A stretch of DNA of 64,000 nt from Kalaharituber pfeilii (Eukaryota > Ascomycota > Pezizomycetes > Pezizales > Pezizaceae): contig WHUZ01000024.1 in assembly GCA_015179045.1 (NCBI GenBank), positions 620,001-684,000 on the forward strand. Reading direction: 5' to 3'. The notes under the pieces were generated by a model. That model ran no database searches and was not told the origin of the DNA. It saw only the letters and a list, made by a program, of their open reading frames with translations. Shown here piece by piece: positions 21,951 to 35,487 of this stretch. Every line of letters starts with the position of its first letter. Position 1 is the stretch's first letter. The position numbers and the translations under genes are program-made.

Positions 21951-24900
21951 TCAGTGTTTTGGCTCTGCCTCAAGGGGGATGTGTACATGTAAGAGGTCAG
22001 CATAGCTAGAGGCAGGTCCTACCAGAAGTATGCGTAGTAGCGCGCACCCTGCTGGATGCTACTTCACCATGTGCAAGATGGCCAGGGATTGCTTCTACGC
22101 AGGTTTGCGGAGTGCGGTACTGTACGGTGCTGCCTTGCGCATGCCAGGCCAGCTACATTAGATCCACGGATCGCTGGCAGGCCTGACTGGTGCTGCGGGC
22201 TGCTGTGCTGCTGTGTTGTCGGCGGCATTGCACGGAGGAGGATGAGGAAGGGGAGCTGGAGCGCAACGGGGCCGTGAGCTAGGCAGCTACGGAGGGGGCA
22301 CGGTATGCATAGAGCACCTAGAGCGCAAGCCCAGCCCAACCCAGCCCAGCCCAGCTCAGCCCAGCTCAGCTCGCTCCGTATCCTCGAAGCATTCACTGCG
22401 CAAGCTTGGCGGGGCAGCAGCCAGCAGCCAGCAGCCAGCAGCAGCCCGCTGGCCCGCACTCACGGTGCGCCCCGCCGGTTTGGTCTTCCTGGCCCGAGGG
22501 CCGGAGACCCCTCTCCCGTGTGGCCCTGTGTCCGCCTCTGCTGCGATGCATGCTACTAGGTAGAGTACATAGTAGGGAGCTCTATTGTCCAGCAGGAGGG
22601 TGCCCACCATCCCATCACCAACTCACCCCCCCCCGCCTATGCCCATGCCCGCGCCCGCGCCTGCACCCGCGTTCCTTCCCCCCTCCACGGCCCCCCCCGT
22701 CGTCCAACCAAACCTAGCTTAACCCAACCCAACCCAACCCGGCCCCAAAGGCAGCCTCCGGCATCTTCCACCCACCCCATGGCCTGAGGGTCCGTCCGTG
22801 CAGCACACAGCTCTCACCTGCTTGCCCGATTCCCGTCCGCCGACTCCCTCCCCCCCCACTCCCCTCCCACCAATCTTGTCCGCCCTTTTTACCTGCCTCA
22901 GATCCTCTCTTCTCTTCCATTCTTCCCCCGTGCGCCCGTTGTTGATGAGCTAAACGGACAGAAAGGGTGGCCCCCGTGTCTGTGTATGTGTGTGCGTTGT
23001 GCGTGCGTTGCCTTGTTGTGTGCGTGCATGCTCGAGACCTCCGTACCCGTACCCGTTCTGCAGCCAACCCCATATGCTTTTCGACCTTTTATCTTTATGA
23101 GTTTATGACCAACCCCTCCGCCAGCTTTCCCTCAGCAAGTAGCAGCAGCAGCAACAGCGGTTAGCAGCTAAGCTCAAACGACCGACCAGATCGCAGCAAG
23201 GAACGAACGAAACGACCACGAGGACGGAAGAGATCACTGGATCGATCATAGGACCAGCTAACATAAAGAATCCGAAAGCGAAAAAAGAAAAAAAAAATAA
23301 ATAAATAATAGTATATGCGGAAAAAGGTACAACTGGAAAATTCTACTCTCCGACTCCGACCGTGTGAGTGAGTGATATTTCAACCAACCGAATTCTACGT
23401 TTCGGCAAATAAAAGGCACAACTTCAAGTTCCATCCGTCTGGCGGTTAAAACAATTCCATTGTTGTGGGAATCATTTATTTTTTTTGACCTTGATTTATT
23501 CTTTTTTTCTCTTTCTCTTTCTCTTTTCTTTTTTTTTGTTTATTTGCCGGTCAGCGAACGGGCGGTTTTGCATCTTTCTTTGTTTACTTAAATCTGTAAA
23601 AGCAACAAAAAAGAGAGAAGCACATACTGAACAGAAGAGACGCAACCTTCCATTCTAACGGCCAACAAGCATCGCCATACAATACTTCCATCCATTCTGT
23701 GAAGGAGATTGTACAGCTGCAAGTTACTAGTCACCAAGCAAGGCAAAAGCAGCAAAAGCTAGCAATCGAACACGCGGCTCGGCGAACAGGAAATTCAGCC
23801 AAGGGAGCGATCAGTGACGAAGGGATAAGGCCTTGAAGCGAACCTTTGATAGCGGAAGGGAGAGCCTCAGAGGGACTCTAGAGCACGTAAGCAGCGAAAT
23901 AGTCACCTGGAGAAGCCACAGCCTTGCCCTGTTTTTTCGTCCCAGAGGGAGGAATCCGGGGAATAAGAATATTAATTGAGCAAGGCAGCGCTCTCGAGGT
24001 GTGCGTGGGTGTCCGCGGCGGGTTATTGCGTTGGAGGGGTGATACTTTATCAAGGCAGCGGAAGCAACCAAAGCAGCCACGCTGCAGCTCCAGTCAAGCA
24101 GGGCTGACGCCAGCGTTACGTTACGCTACCAGCCGGGCAGAAGCAGCCCGCAGTTGTTTGCATCGCCGGACTGCGCTGTCGCCGCGGCGCGGACCGGGTT
24201 TGTGAGCAATAATCAACCAGCCAGGCAGACTGCGCAGCGCAGCAGCAGCAGCGCAGCGGCGGGCGAAAGAGCAGCAGCAGCAGCAGCAGCAGCAGGCGGC
24301 AGGCGGCAGCCAGCAAGCAAGCAGTTGTGGTGGTGGTAAGCAACAGCCCCGTTTCATGCTCCTTAGCCCCACGCCACCCCGTCCTCCCTCCTTTCCCCCG
24401 CGTCTGCGTATGTTTGGATTTTACCTGTCTCAGAACCCGCAGCCACGGATAATGAGAGGGTGGGCCCGAAATAGCCATGCTGAGCCCCCCGGATGATGAT
24501 TGTTAATCCGTACAGATCCCGATCCAGGTTCGACACTGAGGCATCATCACCTGCTCGCTACTTGACAACGCCGACGACAGCGACGACGACAACCAACTTC
24601 GACTAATCCTTCTATTCCCGCATCTCGTGCGCCTTCCCATTGCATCACGAGGTACATCGCCGGTTTTCGATTTATTTCGCAACGCTTGGCTTCGCCGCGG
24701 ATTTTCGCTTCCTGAATCCCTTTGAGTGTTCTCAGTTTCATCACGGCCTGGGAGCGCAAACGGTTTGGAAAAATAAATAAAAAAATAGGACGAAGTTGCG
24801 ACTCTTGCAAGATTTGAAAAACAGGATCTTCACTAGTTAAGGAGGGTCTGTCATCTGGAATTTCCTCATCGATATCGCCTTAGGTAGGAGTGCAGGTTTG

Positions 24901-25592
24901 ATTTTATTTTATCTTCCGACGTTTTGTTTCTAAAGATAAGTTTGGGTTGCGGAGGCAAGTTGCTTCCCAGCATTCTCCCCCCTCCACACACCCACACCAC
25001 ATTTGCTTCATCTCAAAGGGCCCGCAGCGCAGATCGCCCCCGGGAGAGAGGTTGATTCACGGCAACCCATCTTACTTTCCGCGGTTTACTGGCTATAACA
25101 AATATTACGGCTGGCGTAAAGCGAGCTACCTTTCTGCGGGGTCTTAACGGAAAAGGTACTTTTGATTGGCATAATTATCCATCCGGTTGGGAAAGCGATC
25201 CAAGATCACAACAACAAACGGAGCCGAACCTGCGCTCGCCTCTTTACTTTTTTCCTCGTTAACCTACAACGCGAGAACCCATCATTTGCCAGCACCAACG
25301 GCAAGCGGATTTATCCGTTCTCGTACTTTTTGCTCTGCTTCGTCCATTTGCGTGTCGCAAAACCCCACCTCAACTTACTTGACAGCAGGACTTGACTTGT
25401 TGCGGTAGGTGTCGGGGTAGTAAGCTGTTTTTTCCCTTTTCGTTCTAAGCTCGCGCTGTAAGCCACTTCCCAGTCGTCATCGGTGGATCGGAGTGAGGGG
25501 GGCAGAGCTTTGCTAATCTCGGCGACCGCCATCTCGCAGAGAGTTTATTTCTTATTCATCGTCACGCGGATATTTATAAAGGTCGAGCAAGA
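21951..25592. promoter_or_regulatory. Long GC-richer, CT- and CAG-rich leader region upstream of the 25.6-kb gene
   Basis: Between about 22.0 and 24.5 kb the sequence is visibly richer in G and C than its surroundings and carries CCAG/CAGC repeats (22325-22380, 22420-22445), CAG/GCA runs (24237-24295), C runs and long CT tracts (23495-23540). No reading frame shows a family signal. Its position directly upstream of the 25593 start suggests a large promoter and/or long 5' leader, as is common for fungal regulatory genes, but no transcription start can be assigned. Confidence 0.35.
24237..24300. repeat. CAG/GCA-type trinucleotide tract
   Basis: Interrupted CAG units, including eight consecutive units at about 24271-24294. 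In other frames this would encode Ala, Ser or Gln runs, but no convincing gene contains it. Confidence 0.85.
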
Positions 25593-26978
25593 ATGCAGGT
25601 CCATCCCCCCCGGTCGCACGCATTCAGCGGGTCGAGTTTATCGTCTACCTCAACCTCTTCATCGTCCCCCATGACCAGCTATTCCTCCCCGCACACGTCC
25701 ATCCCCTCACTCACATCCAGGAAGATTAAATCACGGCTACGCGGTGGCCTCGCATCATATACCCACTCGGACCCACCGATCGATGAGGGGTTTTTCTCGA
25801 CGACTTCGTCACCGTTCATCGCGCCATCGTCAGCGATGACCAGCACCACGACCGCAACGGCATCACCGACCTTCTCGGCACCAACACTGAAGGAGAGGGA
25901 GAAGGGCTCCCCATTACATCATCTCCACGCTGGACAGGCCAAGGCGAAGATAAAACCATTGTGGAAGCTGGCGACAGGAAATGCTCGCGCATCAGGAAAC
26001 TCGTTGGATTTAAGTCAACCTGGAGGAGGTGAAGCAGCTAGGAGCCTTGGGTTGGGTATCTACGGCGAAGACGACTACATGTATGATACATACGATGAGA
26101 TGGATAGCTTTCCAAGGCACCACAGGAAGGTTTCGGGGACGTCGGGAAGTGGGTTCTCGCCGTCGATATGTTCGGGCGCGGGGGTGTACACAAGAAGCGG
26201 ACAGTATATTCACCCGAGGAGACAGGTGCCAAGGCCGTACACTCCGAATCAGTCGTGTCAGGGCTCGGACGGCCATGATAGTTCGGATGATGAGGTGGAC
26301 GAGTTTGGGAGTAGGGGAATGCACTCGGGAGAGTATTCGAGGGGGAATTCGATTGATTATGGCTCACGTCGCATACCGCCATTGAGGGTGAGGACGGACT
26401 CGTCTTTCACGTCACCGATGATGAGGACGACGACTACCGCATCGGGGTTGAATACGAGTCCGGGGATCAGCCCGATAGCCCCAATGACGACCACGCATAC
26501 ATCCAGTGGTGGGCTGTTGAGGTCGAGTGTGAGGACGCATGCGGTCTCGGGGTCCACGACGAGGGAAACGTCGCCGTCGTTTCAAGTGAGAGTCATGGCG
26601 GCACGGGAGGAGTGGGAAGCGAAGGAAGCCATAAAAGAGGAGAAGCGGGAGAAGAAGCGACGAAAGAGCGCACAGCGGGAGCGAGAGAAGGCTGAGAGCC
26701 GCGCGAGCAAGGATATACAGCGGTCCACGGCGACGGTCTCATGGGATGAGACCCAGGGTGAGAAGGTCGAGTATCCGTATATGGGGTATTCGACGTCGGG
26801 GCCGGAATCCAAGTGGGGTAATCGGAGCGCGCAGCAGCAGGAGTGGGCACAGGGGAAAAGGAAAGGGGTAGGCCTCAAGAAACGGTGGTTGGGGTTTGTA
26901 GTATGGTTGCGAATTGGACTGGTGAAGATGGGGAGGAAATTTAGTGGGATGAAGGGGATTGGGGGGAGGACGTCCTGA
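25593..26978 (+). CDS. Ser/Thr-rich hypothetical protein with basic coiled-coil and hydrophobic C-terminus
   Basis: Single 461-aa open frame with an in-context ATG (AAGAATGCAGG). Residues 1-110 are Ser/Thr/Pro-rich and probably disordered, with a basic patch SRKIKSRLRGG. A mid-section has acidic and Tyr/Asp-rich stretches (YGEDDYMYDTYDEMD; SDGHDSSDDEVDEFG). Residues ~330-385 form a highly charged helix (REEWEAKEAIKEEKREKKRR, continuing SAQREREKAE), a probable coiled coil. The C-terminus is basic with a short hydrophobic stretch (WLGFVVWLRIGLVKM) that could bind a membrane. No known domain is recognised. The unusually long non-coding region upstream and the composition could fit a regulatory or cell-cortex protein, but this is speculation. 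Codon third positions look non-random over the full length, which supports a real gene. Confidence 0.7.
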   Translation: MQVHPPRSHAFSGSSLSSTSTSSSSPMTSYSSPHTSIPSLTSRKIKSRLRGGLASYTHSDPPIDEGFFSTTSSPFIAPSSAMTSTTTATASPTFSAPTLKEREKGSPLHHLHAGQAKAKIKPLWKLATGNARASGNSLDLSQPGGGEAARSLGLGIYGEDDYMYDTYDEMDSFPRHHRKVSGTSGSGFSPSICSGAGVYTRSGQYIHPRRQVPRPYTPNQSCQGSDGHDSSDDEVDEFGSRGMHSGEYSRGNSIDYGSRRIPPLRVRTDSSFTSPMMRTTTTASGLNTSPGISPIAPMTTTHTSSGGLLRSSVRTHAVSGSTTRETSPSFQVRVMAAREEWEAKEAIKEEKREKKRRKSAQREREKAESRASKDIQRSTATVSWDETQGEKVEYPYMGYSTSGPESKWGNRSAQQQEWAQGKRKGVGLKKRWLGFVVWLRIGLVKMGRKFSGMKGIGGRTS

Positions 26979-29900
26979 CACCACGCCAAAAACCACACCA
27001 CACAACTACCTGAACGAAAATGTTATCAACAACCAACTCGTTAAATATATAGAGCTCGATACAACGGTACCGATATTCAACCACCATATCACCTGAATGC
27101 CGCACACATATATACCTCATTGTCATCATACTCCGACACAAATATAGAATATCGGTTGAAGCTGTTGTTTAAAACTTTTTTTCTGTTGATTTATTTTTGC
27201 ATTTCATGTTGTCTTTTGCTGCGCGTTTCGGTGCTTGCGTTTTCCTGCGCTATTTTTTTTTTTTTTTTTTTTTTTTTTTGTGCCTTGCTTCTTGCGATTT
27301 TTTCTGCAAGTCGAAGTTTTTTCGAAGAGCAACAGGAAAAAACGTTCGGATGGGATTTCATCTCTGTCAACTTCAACCCTTTTTTTCTGGGTTTGGAACA
27401 ATCGAACGAAACGGGAAATTATATAGCAAAACAAGGTTGGGCGGCTGCGGCTCTTTTTTTGTCTTATTTTATTTTATTTTTATTTTATTTTTTTTTACTT
27501 TGGGTGATATTTGTTTTCGCTTTTTTTATTTTATGGGCCCTTGTTTTGTTTTGTTTAAAATGGTGTTGTTGATCTTTTTTTCTCCTTTTTCTTTTCTTCA
27601 TCTCTCGTTATCATGGGTAACTAAATTAAAGGGGTGTAGGCGGGGTGTGGGTGCAGTATGATGGGAGAGTTTGGTTTCCGTTTATTATTTTTGTTTGTGC
27701 TTCTATGAGGAGGGGAGGGCGAGTTGATGTCATACTATCCTATCTATGCTGCTGTCTATGATCTATCCTAACAAGAGGAGAGGAGAGGGGGAGAGGGTGT
27801 TGCCCTATACCATCTATCTATCCAGGGAAGGAGGGAAGGAAAAGAAATCGGGTATTGGGATATGGACTTCTACACTTACACATACTGATTAGAGTTGGGT
27901 GAAGATTGTGTATGGGGGACTTTACGAATTTTCTTAGTCATTCATTAGATGATATTTTAACGGTGTTTTTATGGGGATTTATGAAAGCCTTTTTTTTTTT
28001 TGTTTCTTACGATCATTTTGTTACGATTTTAGAAAGAAAAAGAAGAAAAAAAGAAGATACACCAACTAGATTCACTCATTTGGCTGGAGAGAAGAGATAT
28101 CATGTCATTCATTTGTTTTTTGATGCTGGGGAGGGGGACGGGGGTACAGAGAAGGCGGCGAGGGAATATACGGTCGTTTGCATGGGAATTTGGAATATGT
28201 TGGGTGGATTAGAGGGATAGATGGGAAATGTAACGCTCATTACTTTTAAGGTACATGGAAGGAAGGAAGGGTGGATGGATGGATAGAGGGCATAGGATGG
28301 ATAGAATAGCAAAGCATAGGATAGGATAGGATGAGAGTTTTTTTTTGCATAGCATAGCGTAGCATTGCATTGCATTGCACGATGTGGTGGGGGGAGAAGA
28401 GTAGCGGATTTATAGATTATTTTTTTTTTTTGTGTGTTGTTTATAAATTTTGATTTTTTATATATACATACACGTGAGTGAGTGTGTGTGTGTGTGTGTG
28501 GATATTTTTGGTTTGTGTGAATGTGAGTGTGTGTTGTGTGTGTGTGTGTGTATGTGAATGTGTGCGCGTTTGCGTATGTGGGAGGGTTAGCGTAGTCTGT
28601 TGTTACCCTGAAAAAAAAATTGGGTAATGAGGATAAGTGCCACAAAAAAAAAAAAAAGAAAAAAGGGGAGAGGGGCCAAGGTAGTGGAAGGTAGGAAGTG
28701 GGTAGAGGTTGGAGTGAAAGATGTGTATATTAGCGACCGAATCACGCAAGGAACAAACCTTTTTATTTGCGTACTGTATTATGTACGTGGGATTGAGGGT
28801 AACTGGTACCTGGAACGATATAGTTTTAATTTTTTTTTTTTTTTTGCTAAATGAGGGAAGAAAAGGTGGTAATAGAATAGATGTGATGTATCTTGGTGAT
28901 GAGTTCGTGTACGTGGTTTTAAGGTACGGATTGAAAAAAAAGGTTGTCTTGGGATGTGTGATGGATTTGCGGGCGTATAGGGGGAGGTTATCGATATCTA
29001 TCCTCTACGGAGGCACGGTCGACGTCTCTTTTGTAAGCAGCTGACTTCCGTAACTGACCAAAGTAACTTTCCTACCCTGCGCCATGTACGCGTGTACCGG
29101 TGACCGGGTGGCTGTTACCAAGCGCAGCACGACCGGCGGTATTACCAACCGGCGGCCCCGCAGCACTGCCACGGAGATGAATGATCATCATGACATACCC
29201 CCCCGTAGCCGGCATTACTAATGCAACGAACTTATTACGAGCGTGGAGTTAACTATTATGCCATCGTTACTGTAGTCAAACTTTAGTCTTCTCGTTCTGG
29301 CAAACTTTCCGTGCCTGTTCTCTGGGGATATATGAGATAGGATCATCAATTAACTGATCAGTGCTGTATCGCCATCTTATAGAACATACACTACCCATGC
29401 GCCACACCCGCAGCCCCCCAGCTCCATATGATATTGAAATCCGCCTTCGTTGCGTCAGAGATTCACCATGTTATCCTTGACACCTGTCAAACCGGCCCGC
29501 GAGATCCCACCACACCCTCGCCAACTGCAAATCAATATAACCCATATTCAATGTACCTCCAAATCCCAAGCCAGGCTACACTCACAAGTGCCCCTCCCGC
29601 GTTCACATCGATGAGGCTAGTTCCTCTACCCCCATCCATCGATCTGGTATCAGATCCTTACTGTAGGGGTAAAACTAAGTTTCGTAACCAGCTCACCAGC
29701 ATCAAACACCCTACCCCAGTTCTAGAGTAACGTTACAGGCCCAGGAAACACCTCACAAGGTCAGCGTAGCAAACTGACACAATTTCCCCCAAACGGAGTT
29801 TCTCTTCCCAGACCTGAGGTGGCCGGTCCAAATTCTGCAATTGCGTTTTTTTTTTTCTCTTACATGAGCGATCATTGCTTTTCCGTGTATGGTGTATCTA

Positions 29901-31158
29901 TTATGCCATGTACACATACAGTGAAAACTATAGAAATAAAAAAAACTGCAACACTTGGTTCTTTTCCCAGTACATCATGAGGAATATATCAAACTCGCCC
30001 CCGATGGCTTTTTGTAAGATTCCGGGACCCGTAGCTCGTCTTGGTCATTGGCGTTACATGCCTCGTTTTTGTTTTGTTTTTCTCTCGATGGGCTAGTTAA
30101 TATTTCCTACACACAAATCGCAAAAATAGGAGTTGTGCAAAAATCACAACTTTAAACCTAAAACTACAAAAAGTAAACCAGCTCAGAAAGCGTATACATA
30201 CAGCCCCAGATGAAAATCGAACAAAAATTTCATTCCAATGCCGGGAGTTAGCCTTCTCTGCTCCTTTACTCTACCTAGGCAGCAATTAATAAAAAAAAGA
30301 AGGAAAAAAACTCAAATGCAAAATGCATAAGGGATTTCTAACTAAAACGAATTTCCTCAAGTAAAGTAACTTTACTTCAGAACCGAACTGCATGTAAACG
30401 CACCCTGCGGCTCGAGTTTCCATATACCATCTCTATCCCCACTCTTGGACGTGCATGCGTCACAAGTGCAGAAAAGTGAAAAAAGTGGCTACCTGTGCAA
30501 CTCCACTCCGTTCAGCTTGCAGTTGTAGAATTGAGTGTAATAAGCTAATAGCGACTAGAGTACTCGTACTCTGATTGAGGAGGCGCAGCACAAGCCTCGT
30601 CGGATTTACTTTTAGTACTGCCGCGGATACATTGGATAGGGTACTATGTATTTGGGCTTGGAGAATACGAGTTCACTGACGTACCCGCCAGCTGTAGGAA
30701 TTTGCAACTCACGACTACATGTAGACTAGAGAATGCTGAAGATAGTTATGTACCGCCACGTGTCGCGCAGTCATGAACTTATTCACAGCCTGCCTAAGTA
30801 AGCAAGCGTCTGGCGCGGCTCAGGAATTAAATATGACTTCATGTCATCCAACTGCCTCACAACCACAGCTGCCCACAGAACTTTCAATGCAATGATATAT
30901 CTTCAAATTTACCAACTATAGAATCTATATACGTACCGGCCTGTTGGTCCATACTGTATAGTGACGTTTGGTTGTAACTACTTTAGTCTAAGATGTATGC
31001 AGATATTGTAGCTCTTGCCAGTCCAGGCAGCGGCGGTATCCGGCATGCCTTAACTTCGGCACGGATTCAGCCTATGTGATCCTGTAGATTTTAACGTGGA
31101 ACCCTTGAGCATGTAATGAACTTCAGGGCTTACATAGGTAGTGAATTGTCCTCTCCAC
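26979..31158. other. Gene-poor, T-rich and simple-repeat region
   Basis: Downstream of the 25.6-kb gene the sequence is T-rich, with a T34 run near 27255-27289 and several T-dominated open frames that are compositional artefacts. GT/TG microsatellites lie at 28478-28560 and GCATA/GCATT slippage at 28347-28380. No gene or RNA is supported between 28.6 and 31.1 kb. Confidence 0.4.
28478..28560. repeat. Interrupted GT-rich microsatellite
   Basis: Two (TG)n blocks separated by about 25 bp of related GTGAATGTGAG sequence. Confidence 0.85.
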
Positions 31159-31172
31159 GAGTAGCCTTCGAC

Positions 31173-31234
31173 CTCGCCATAGCCTGTAAGGCGGCATGCG
31201 AGTAATGATATAAAAAAAATAAAAAAAAAAAAAA
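31173..31234 (+). mobile_element. Family A micro-insertion: hairpin unit plus poly(A), 14-bp duplication
   Basis: GAGTAGCCTTCGAC flanks the insert perfectly (31159-31172 and 31235-31248). The insert is a ~39-nt unit plus an A-rich tail. The unit opens at the 5' foot of a hairpin (arms CTCGC/GCGAG) with an inner helix GCCT/AGGC, followed by TAATGATAT and A's. In most other copies the inner helix is GCCC/GGGC, so this copy shows a compensatory C-G to T-A change. No protein-coding capacity. Confidence 0.88.
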
Positions 31235-31248
31235 GAGTAGCCTTCGAC

Positions 31249-34200
31249 GCCCCGATAACTGACCGGTTGGGTCTTTCATGACGACCCGCAGCCGGGCGGG
31301 CGCGCGGCAAAGGAAGATCACTTTGAAAAAAAGCTAGTAGTATTGCCCAATTGGCATCTTCGAGTGTTGTATTTGCTTATTATCCCCTGCCAGTAATCCA
31401 TTGCTCCAGGCGTAGATGAGAAAAAGCAGGACTCAAGATGCACATAATTGTGACTGCAGATCTAGCCCCACATCAAGGCTTACTCAGTGTATTTGCGATT
31501 GGATGCCCAGTTTCGGGCAATCAGAGAGTGTTTCAAATGCAAGTGTTGTTTCCCAAGTCAGGCAGCCGTATCTCATGTTTCTGCTCAGCTCCATTCAAGC
31601 CTACTATGGTGGAGAAGATCAGCAGCTAACTCAGAGGAGAGAATAAGGTGGCTGGAAGTAGTTAAAAGCCAGTGATGATACGTCAAATACAGTCAACGTA
31701 AAACTGCTGTTAAAACTGCAATGCAAGAACGCTAATGCCAAACTTCGCATACAGCTAATTGCTGGTTGTACTCGAGTTTGTTTGTGGGTTCAGAGAGCAA
31801 CAAGCCTAGATTGGAAGTTGCGTTTTTTTCTGACTCTGCTCGCCCTGGCAGCTTTCGTTAGCTATTCAACCGTGGAGTCATAAATTGAGTAGTCTGTATG
31901 CGTCTTCGTTGAACAATCGCATCATGTGCATATCTAAAGAGCATAAGACAAGGCAACTGAGCTTACCTAGGAACACCTTTTTCGAACATGATAATAGCTA
32001 ACATACCTATACACTCGAGCGTCATTTCCCCGTAAACAGCTATCTTCGGTAAAGTCTGATAGGGCTAAGTAAAACCTATCAGCACAGGCGGCATCTATCA
32101 AGCGGCTTCTGCCATGGTATTGCCAGTAGAAGATCTTCTCTTCCAGCGCGCAATAATTCAAAGCGAACCTGCGTACATTATAACACTCATCTCAATGAGG
32201 TAGGCAACTACCCCACAGATCGTGAATGCGGGGGAAATCTGTCATCAATGTGTCAAATTGTAGGTGTCAATTAGTCAAGCTTAAAGATGACCCGGTTTCT
32301 CCCTATGCGGCTGAGAATCGGCAATCTCTCCCGGCCTCTTGAACTGTCAATCGTGAAGTTGATGCCTGGAAGCTGAATGTGATGGGCCATCGTGCAAGCT
32401 CGTACTGTGAATGAGTGCAGATATGGAGGATGTGACGAATGGACCAGATTGGTCCTACAAGGAAGTAGCCGAATATGCCACTTGTACTCTACATTAGCTT
32501 CAAGGTTCTTGCTGGATAGTGTACTCCAATGTAGATATAGGTACTCTCATCGTATGGAGTAGGCGGGATCGGGGTCGATGGAGTATCTAGGCCGTAAAGT
32601 GCTGATGTCTTTGAGCGATGCGCTTTACTTGATAGTCGTATAGTCACCTGGAGGACCAGAACGAATCATCAAAGCTGATCGCCGTTTTTGGGCAAAATAA
32701 AGGTGAAGGCTTCTGCGAACATGCATGAGCTCGACAAGAATACAGCAGCTTGTATGAACGTTCGGAGGCAAAGTGCGAACCAGCTTGCATGCATTATGCT
32801 TCCAGGTCTCGACCTGACTGGTCCAAGGTTGTGAGCGAGTGGAGAGGAAGAGAAGCTCTAAAAGCAATTCAAGGTTTGACGTGCATAATGGACAGCAGCG
32901 GATACTACTGAACGCAAATTCTATAAAAGGGATTGGCCCTAGTTGCAGGCTTCAGGATGGAGAGAAAATCACCGGCAATGATTTCCGAAGATTTGAAAAA
33001 CAGCTGCAGTTGTCTGATCATTGCTTTTTGCGAACGGAAGTGAACACTAAAGTGAAGATGAGTAAGTAATGTTCTGGTGAGAAGATAGAATCTGGGGATT
33101 GCTTTAGCAGATTCGACATGATAAGGTTGCGCAAATGCATAATGACCTTGTTGTAGGATTTAGATGCGAAGGTACTGGATGAGGAGTTGCCTACCGAGTT
33201 GAGAAGCGTGCGGATGAGCTTACCGAGGGCAAGAACAAGCGAGAGAAAGGCAATTCCTCTCTCAAAACCCTTTCTCCTCTTCTCCTCCTACCCATTGATG
33301 AAAAGTATCTCCCTGTTTTGCTTTGTCTTTTTTGATAGGCGTGCTGAGGTCCCTTTTCGTACTTACCAAGTACTTCCCGATAGGATGCTGCACATTCAGG
33401 AGTAACGGGGCTAGTAGGAGAAACTTAAAAACACTGTCAACAATACGTATCATACGATCACCCTCTTGCAAGGTCATCGTGATGTAGATCAAGTTGATCA
33501 CCTTCAGTGAAAGGAAGACAATGACAATGACAAGTCACTTATGATATGCACGTCAGGCCTTCCATCTGCCGATTGACGGCTTGTTATCATAGGATCATTG
33601 TATTTCAGTAAAATGCGTAACTCTACTCGGCGACGGCAAATCATTTAGGCGAATTGCTTGAATTCTGCAGATTCATTTTGAAGTGCAACTTCAGCAGACA
33701 CTGATTTGAGCTGTAACACAAGGGCGAAAAAGATTTCGGCAAAAAAAATTGCATTCTGCTTTCGTCGTTTAGATATCTCACAACGTTAATCATTGGCCAC
33801 TTCATTAAACATCCGTACACCAAGTGGTTGAATCTTAACCAATAGCGTCCGAGCCTTGGTGTAAAGAGATTGACTTTTTTTACTTTGCTATACTACCCCG
33901 GCTCTTGCAGCGAACGATAACCAAATTTGTATCATGGGGCTTTCATCTAGTCTGGTTGGAAATCAGGAAAGCGGGGTACGTACCCTCGTCCCCAGGCACG
34001 GTAAGCCTTCTAGATGTTCCATTGAAAATTTTTCCGGATTAAGACGGGGAAAGTAAGAAGATATAGGTATGCATACGGCGAAATGTAACAGGCTATTAGT
34101 CTCGTAAAACCAGGCCTCCTAACCGGAAAAGTGACTAGTAGGTTGTATGGTTCCAACCAGACTATCTGTGTGAAAGTGATTCAAGCGACATGTCCTTTCG

Positions 34201-35485
34201 AACTCAGAGCTCCCTGTTTTCAGCCGACGTTTTGTCTAGAGAATTCGCCGTGCACGCATTGCAGGCACAGTCAATACACCGCATGCATGTTCTGCGTACA
34301 GTGCTTGCGCCAGACGGGCGTATCCTACTCCAAAGTCTTTATTGGCAAATATTTTTTCATTGATTTCTTTTGCATGTTGAGACCTCGCCGTGGTGCCCTG
34401 ACTTGTGCAGACAAGCCAAGAACTTCGAGAAGGGTTTCACAGATTGCAGCTCCAGGTTCAACCAGACCCACTTGTGTTCTCGTGCCCACCCCTTGGTTTG
34501 ATTGAGGGAGATACAGGTGCTAGGAGGTGAGATATCTAATTAATATCACAACATGAATCCACCGCCAACTGGTGCGAATGTATAGGTCACGACGTCGATT
34601 TCAACTCGGGGACATGTTCGATCATGAACAAATGCTAAGCCAAGCTTAAAAGAAAAAAAAATTCAACAATCTGTAGCCTTGCTGCTAAGAGAGTTAAGAA
34701 ACTGTAACTAGATTCTGCATCTGCGTCTGCCACAGCGACATACGCATTTACATGTACACTTTCGTCCCGTGACCTGGGCAGTTTACATGCTTCCGACGTT
34801 CTTCTTGGCACAGAAGGGCGAATCATTTGCTGTACAGCACTGGTATGGGGTATGAATGTACGCGCCGGCACGGTTATGTCTTACACTCAACCCACATTGA
34901 CTTTTTTTCACACCGCATTGCATTTGTTAGTGAAATTGGAACTCCAACCCATGTAAGTGCTGTTACTAAAGTGATATTTCATTGTACATTGAACTGTTGG
35001 AGAAGATGTCGTCTTAACATATCCTGTTGGTTGCTAGCAAACAAGATGGGGCAGAACGTGGGATTGAAACTGGGGTCACAGAATGTACTTGCCAATGGGC
35101 TCAAGGCTGGAAAGAGCTGGATAGTGAGCAATATCCAATTAGATAGCGAGGTTGACAACGGAGTAGCCAGAAGAAACCCATGTCAAGTGCGTGAAAGCGC
35201 ATTCTGCGCCAAACAATTTTTGGGAGTCACGATAGCTTCAATTCCAATGCTTGCAAGAATGTTCTCAGACCAAAGAATTGTCGCGTGCCTTCCCTCATCT
35301 GCAATTTCGGAGGAAGGATAGCTGTCCAGCCTGGATATCATCTTATGCTGTTTGTCATATTTCCATCTCAACATTCTTATTCTTCGATTCGCAAATTTTT
35401 TACCCTCTATCGTCTCCACTTCAACCGTTAACAAGGATTTGCGTACCCATGACCGTTTACTTTTTCGCAGTCGAATTCAACCCTA
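31249..35485. other. Intergenic, no supported gene
   Basis: Scattered short open frames only. No splice-joined reading frame, RNA gene or repeat family could be supported. Confidence 0.35.
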
Positions 35486-35487
35486 TA

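Noticed and set aside
30185..30290. Possible tRNA on the minus strand (TGTTCGATTTT B-box-like)
   Set aside because: No 5-bp T stem and no convincing anticodon arm.
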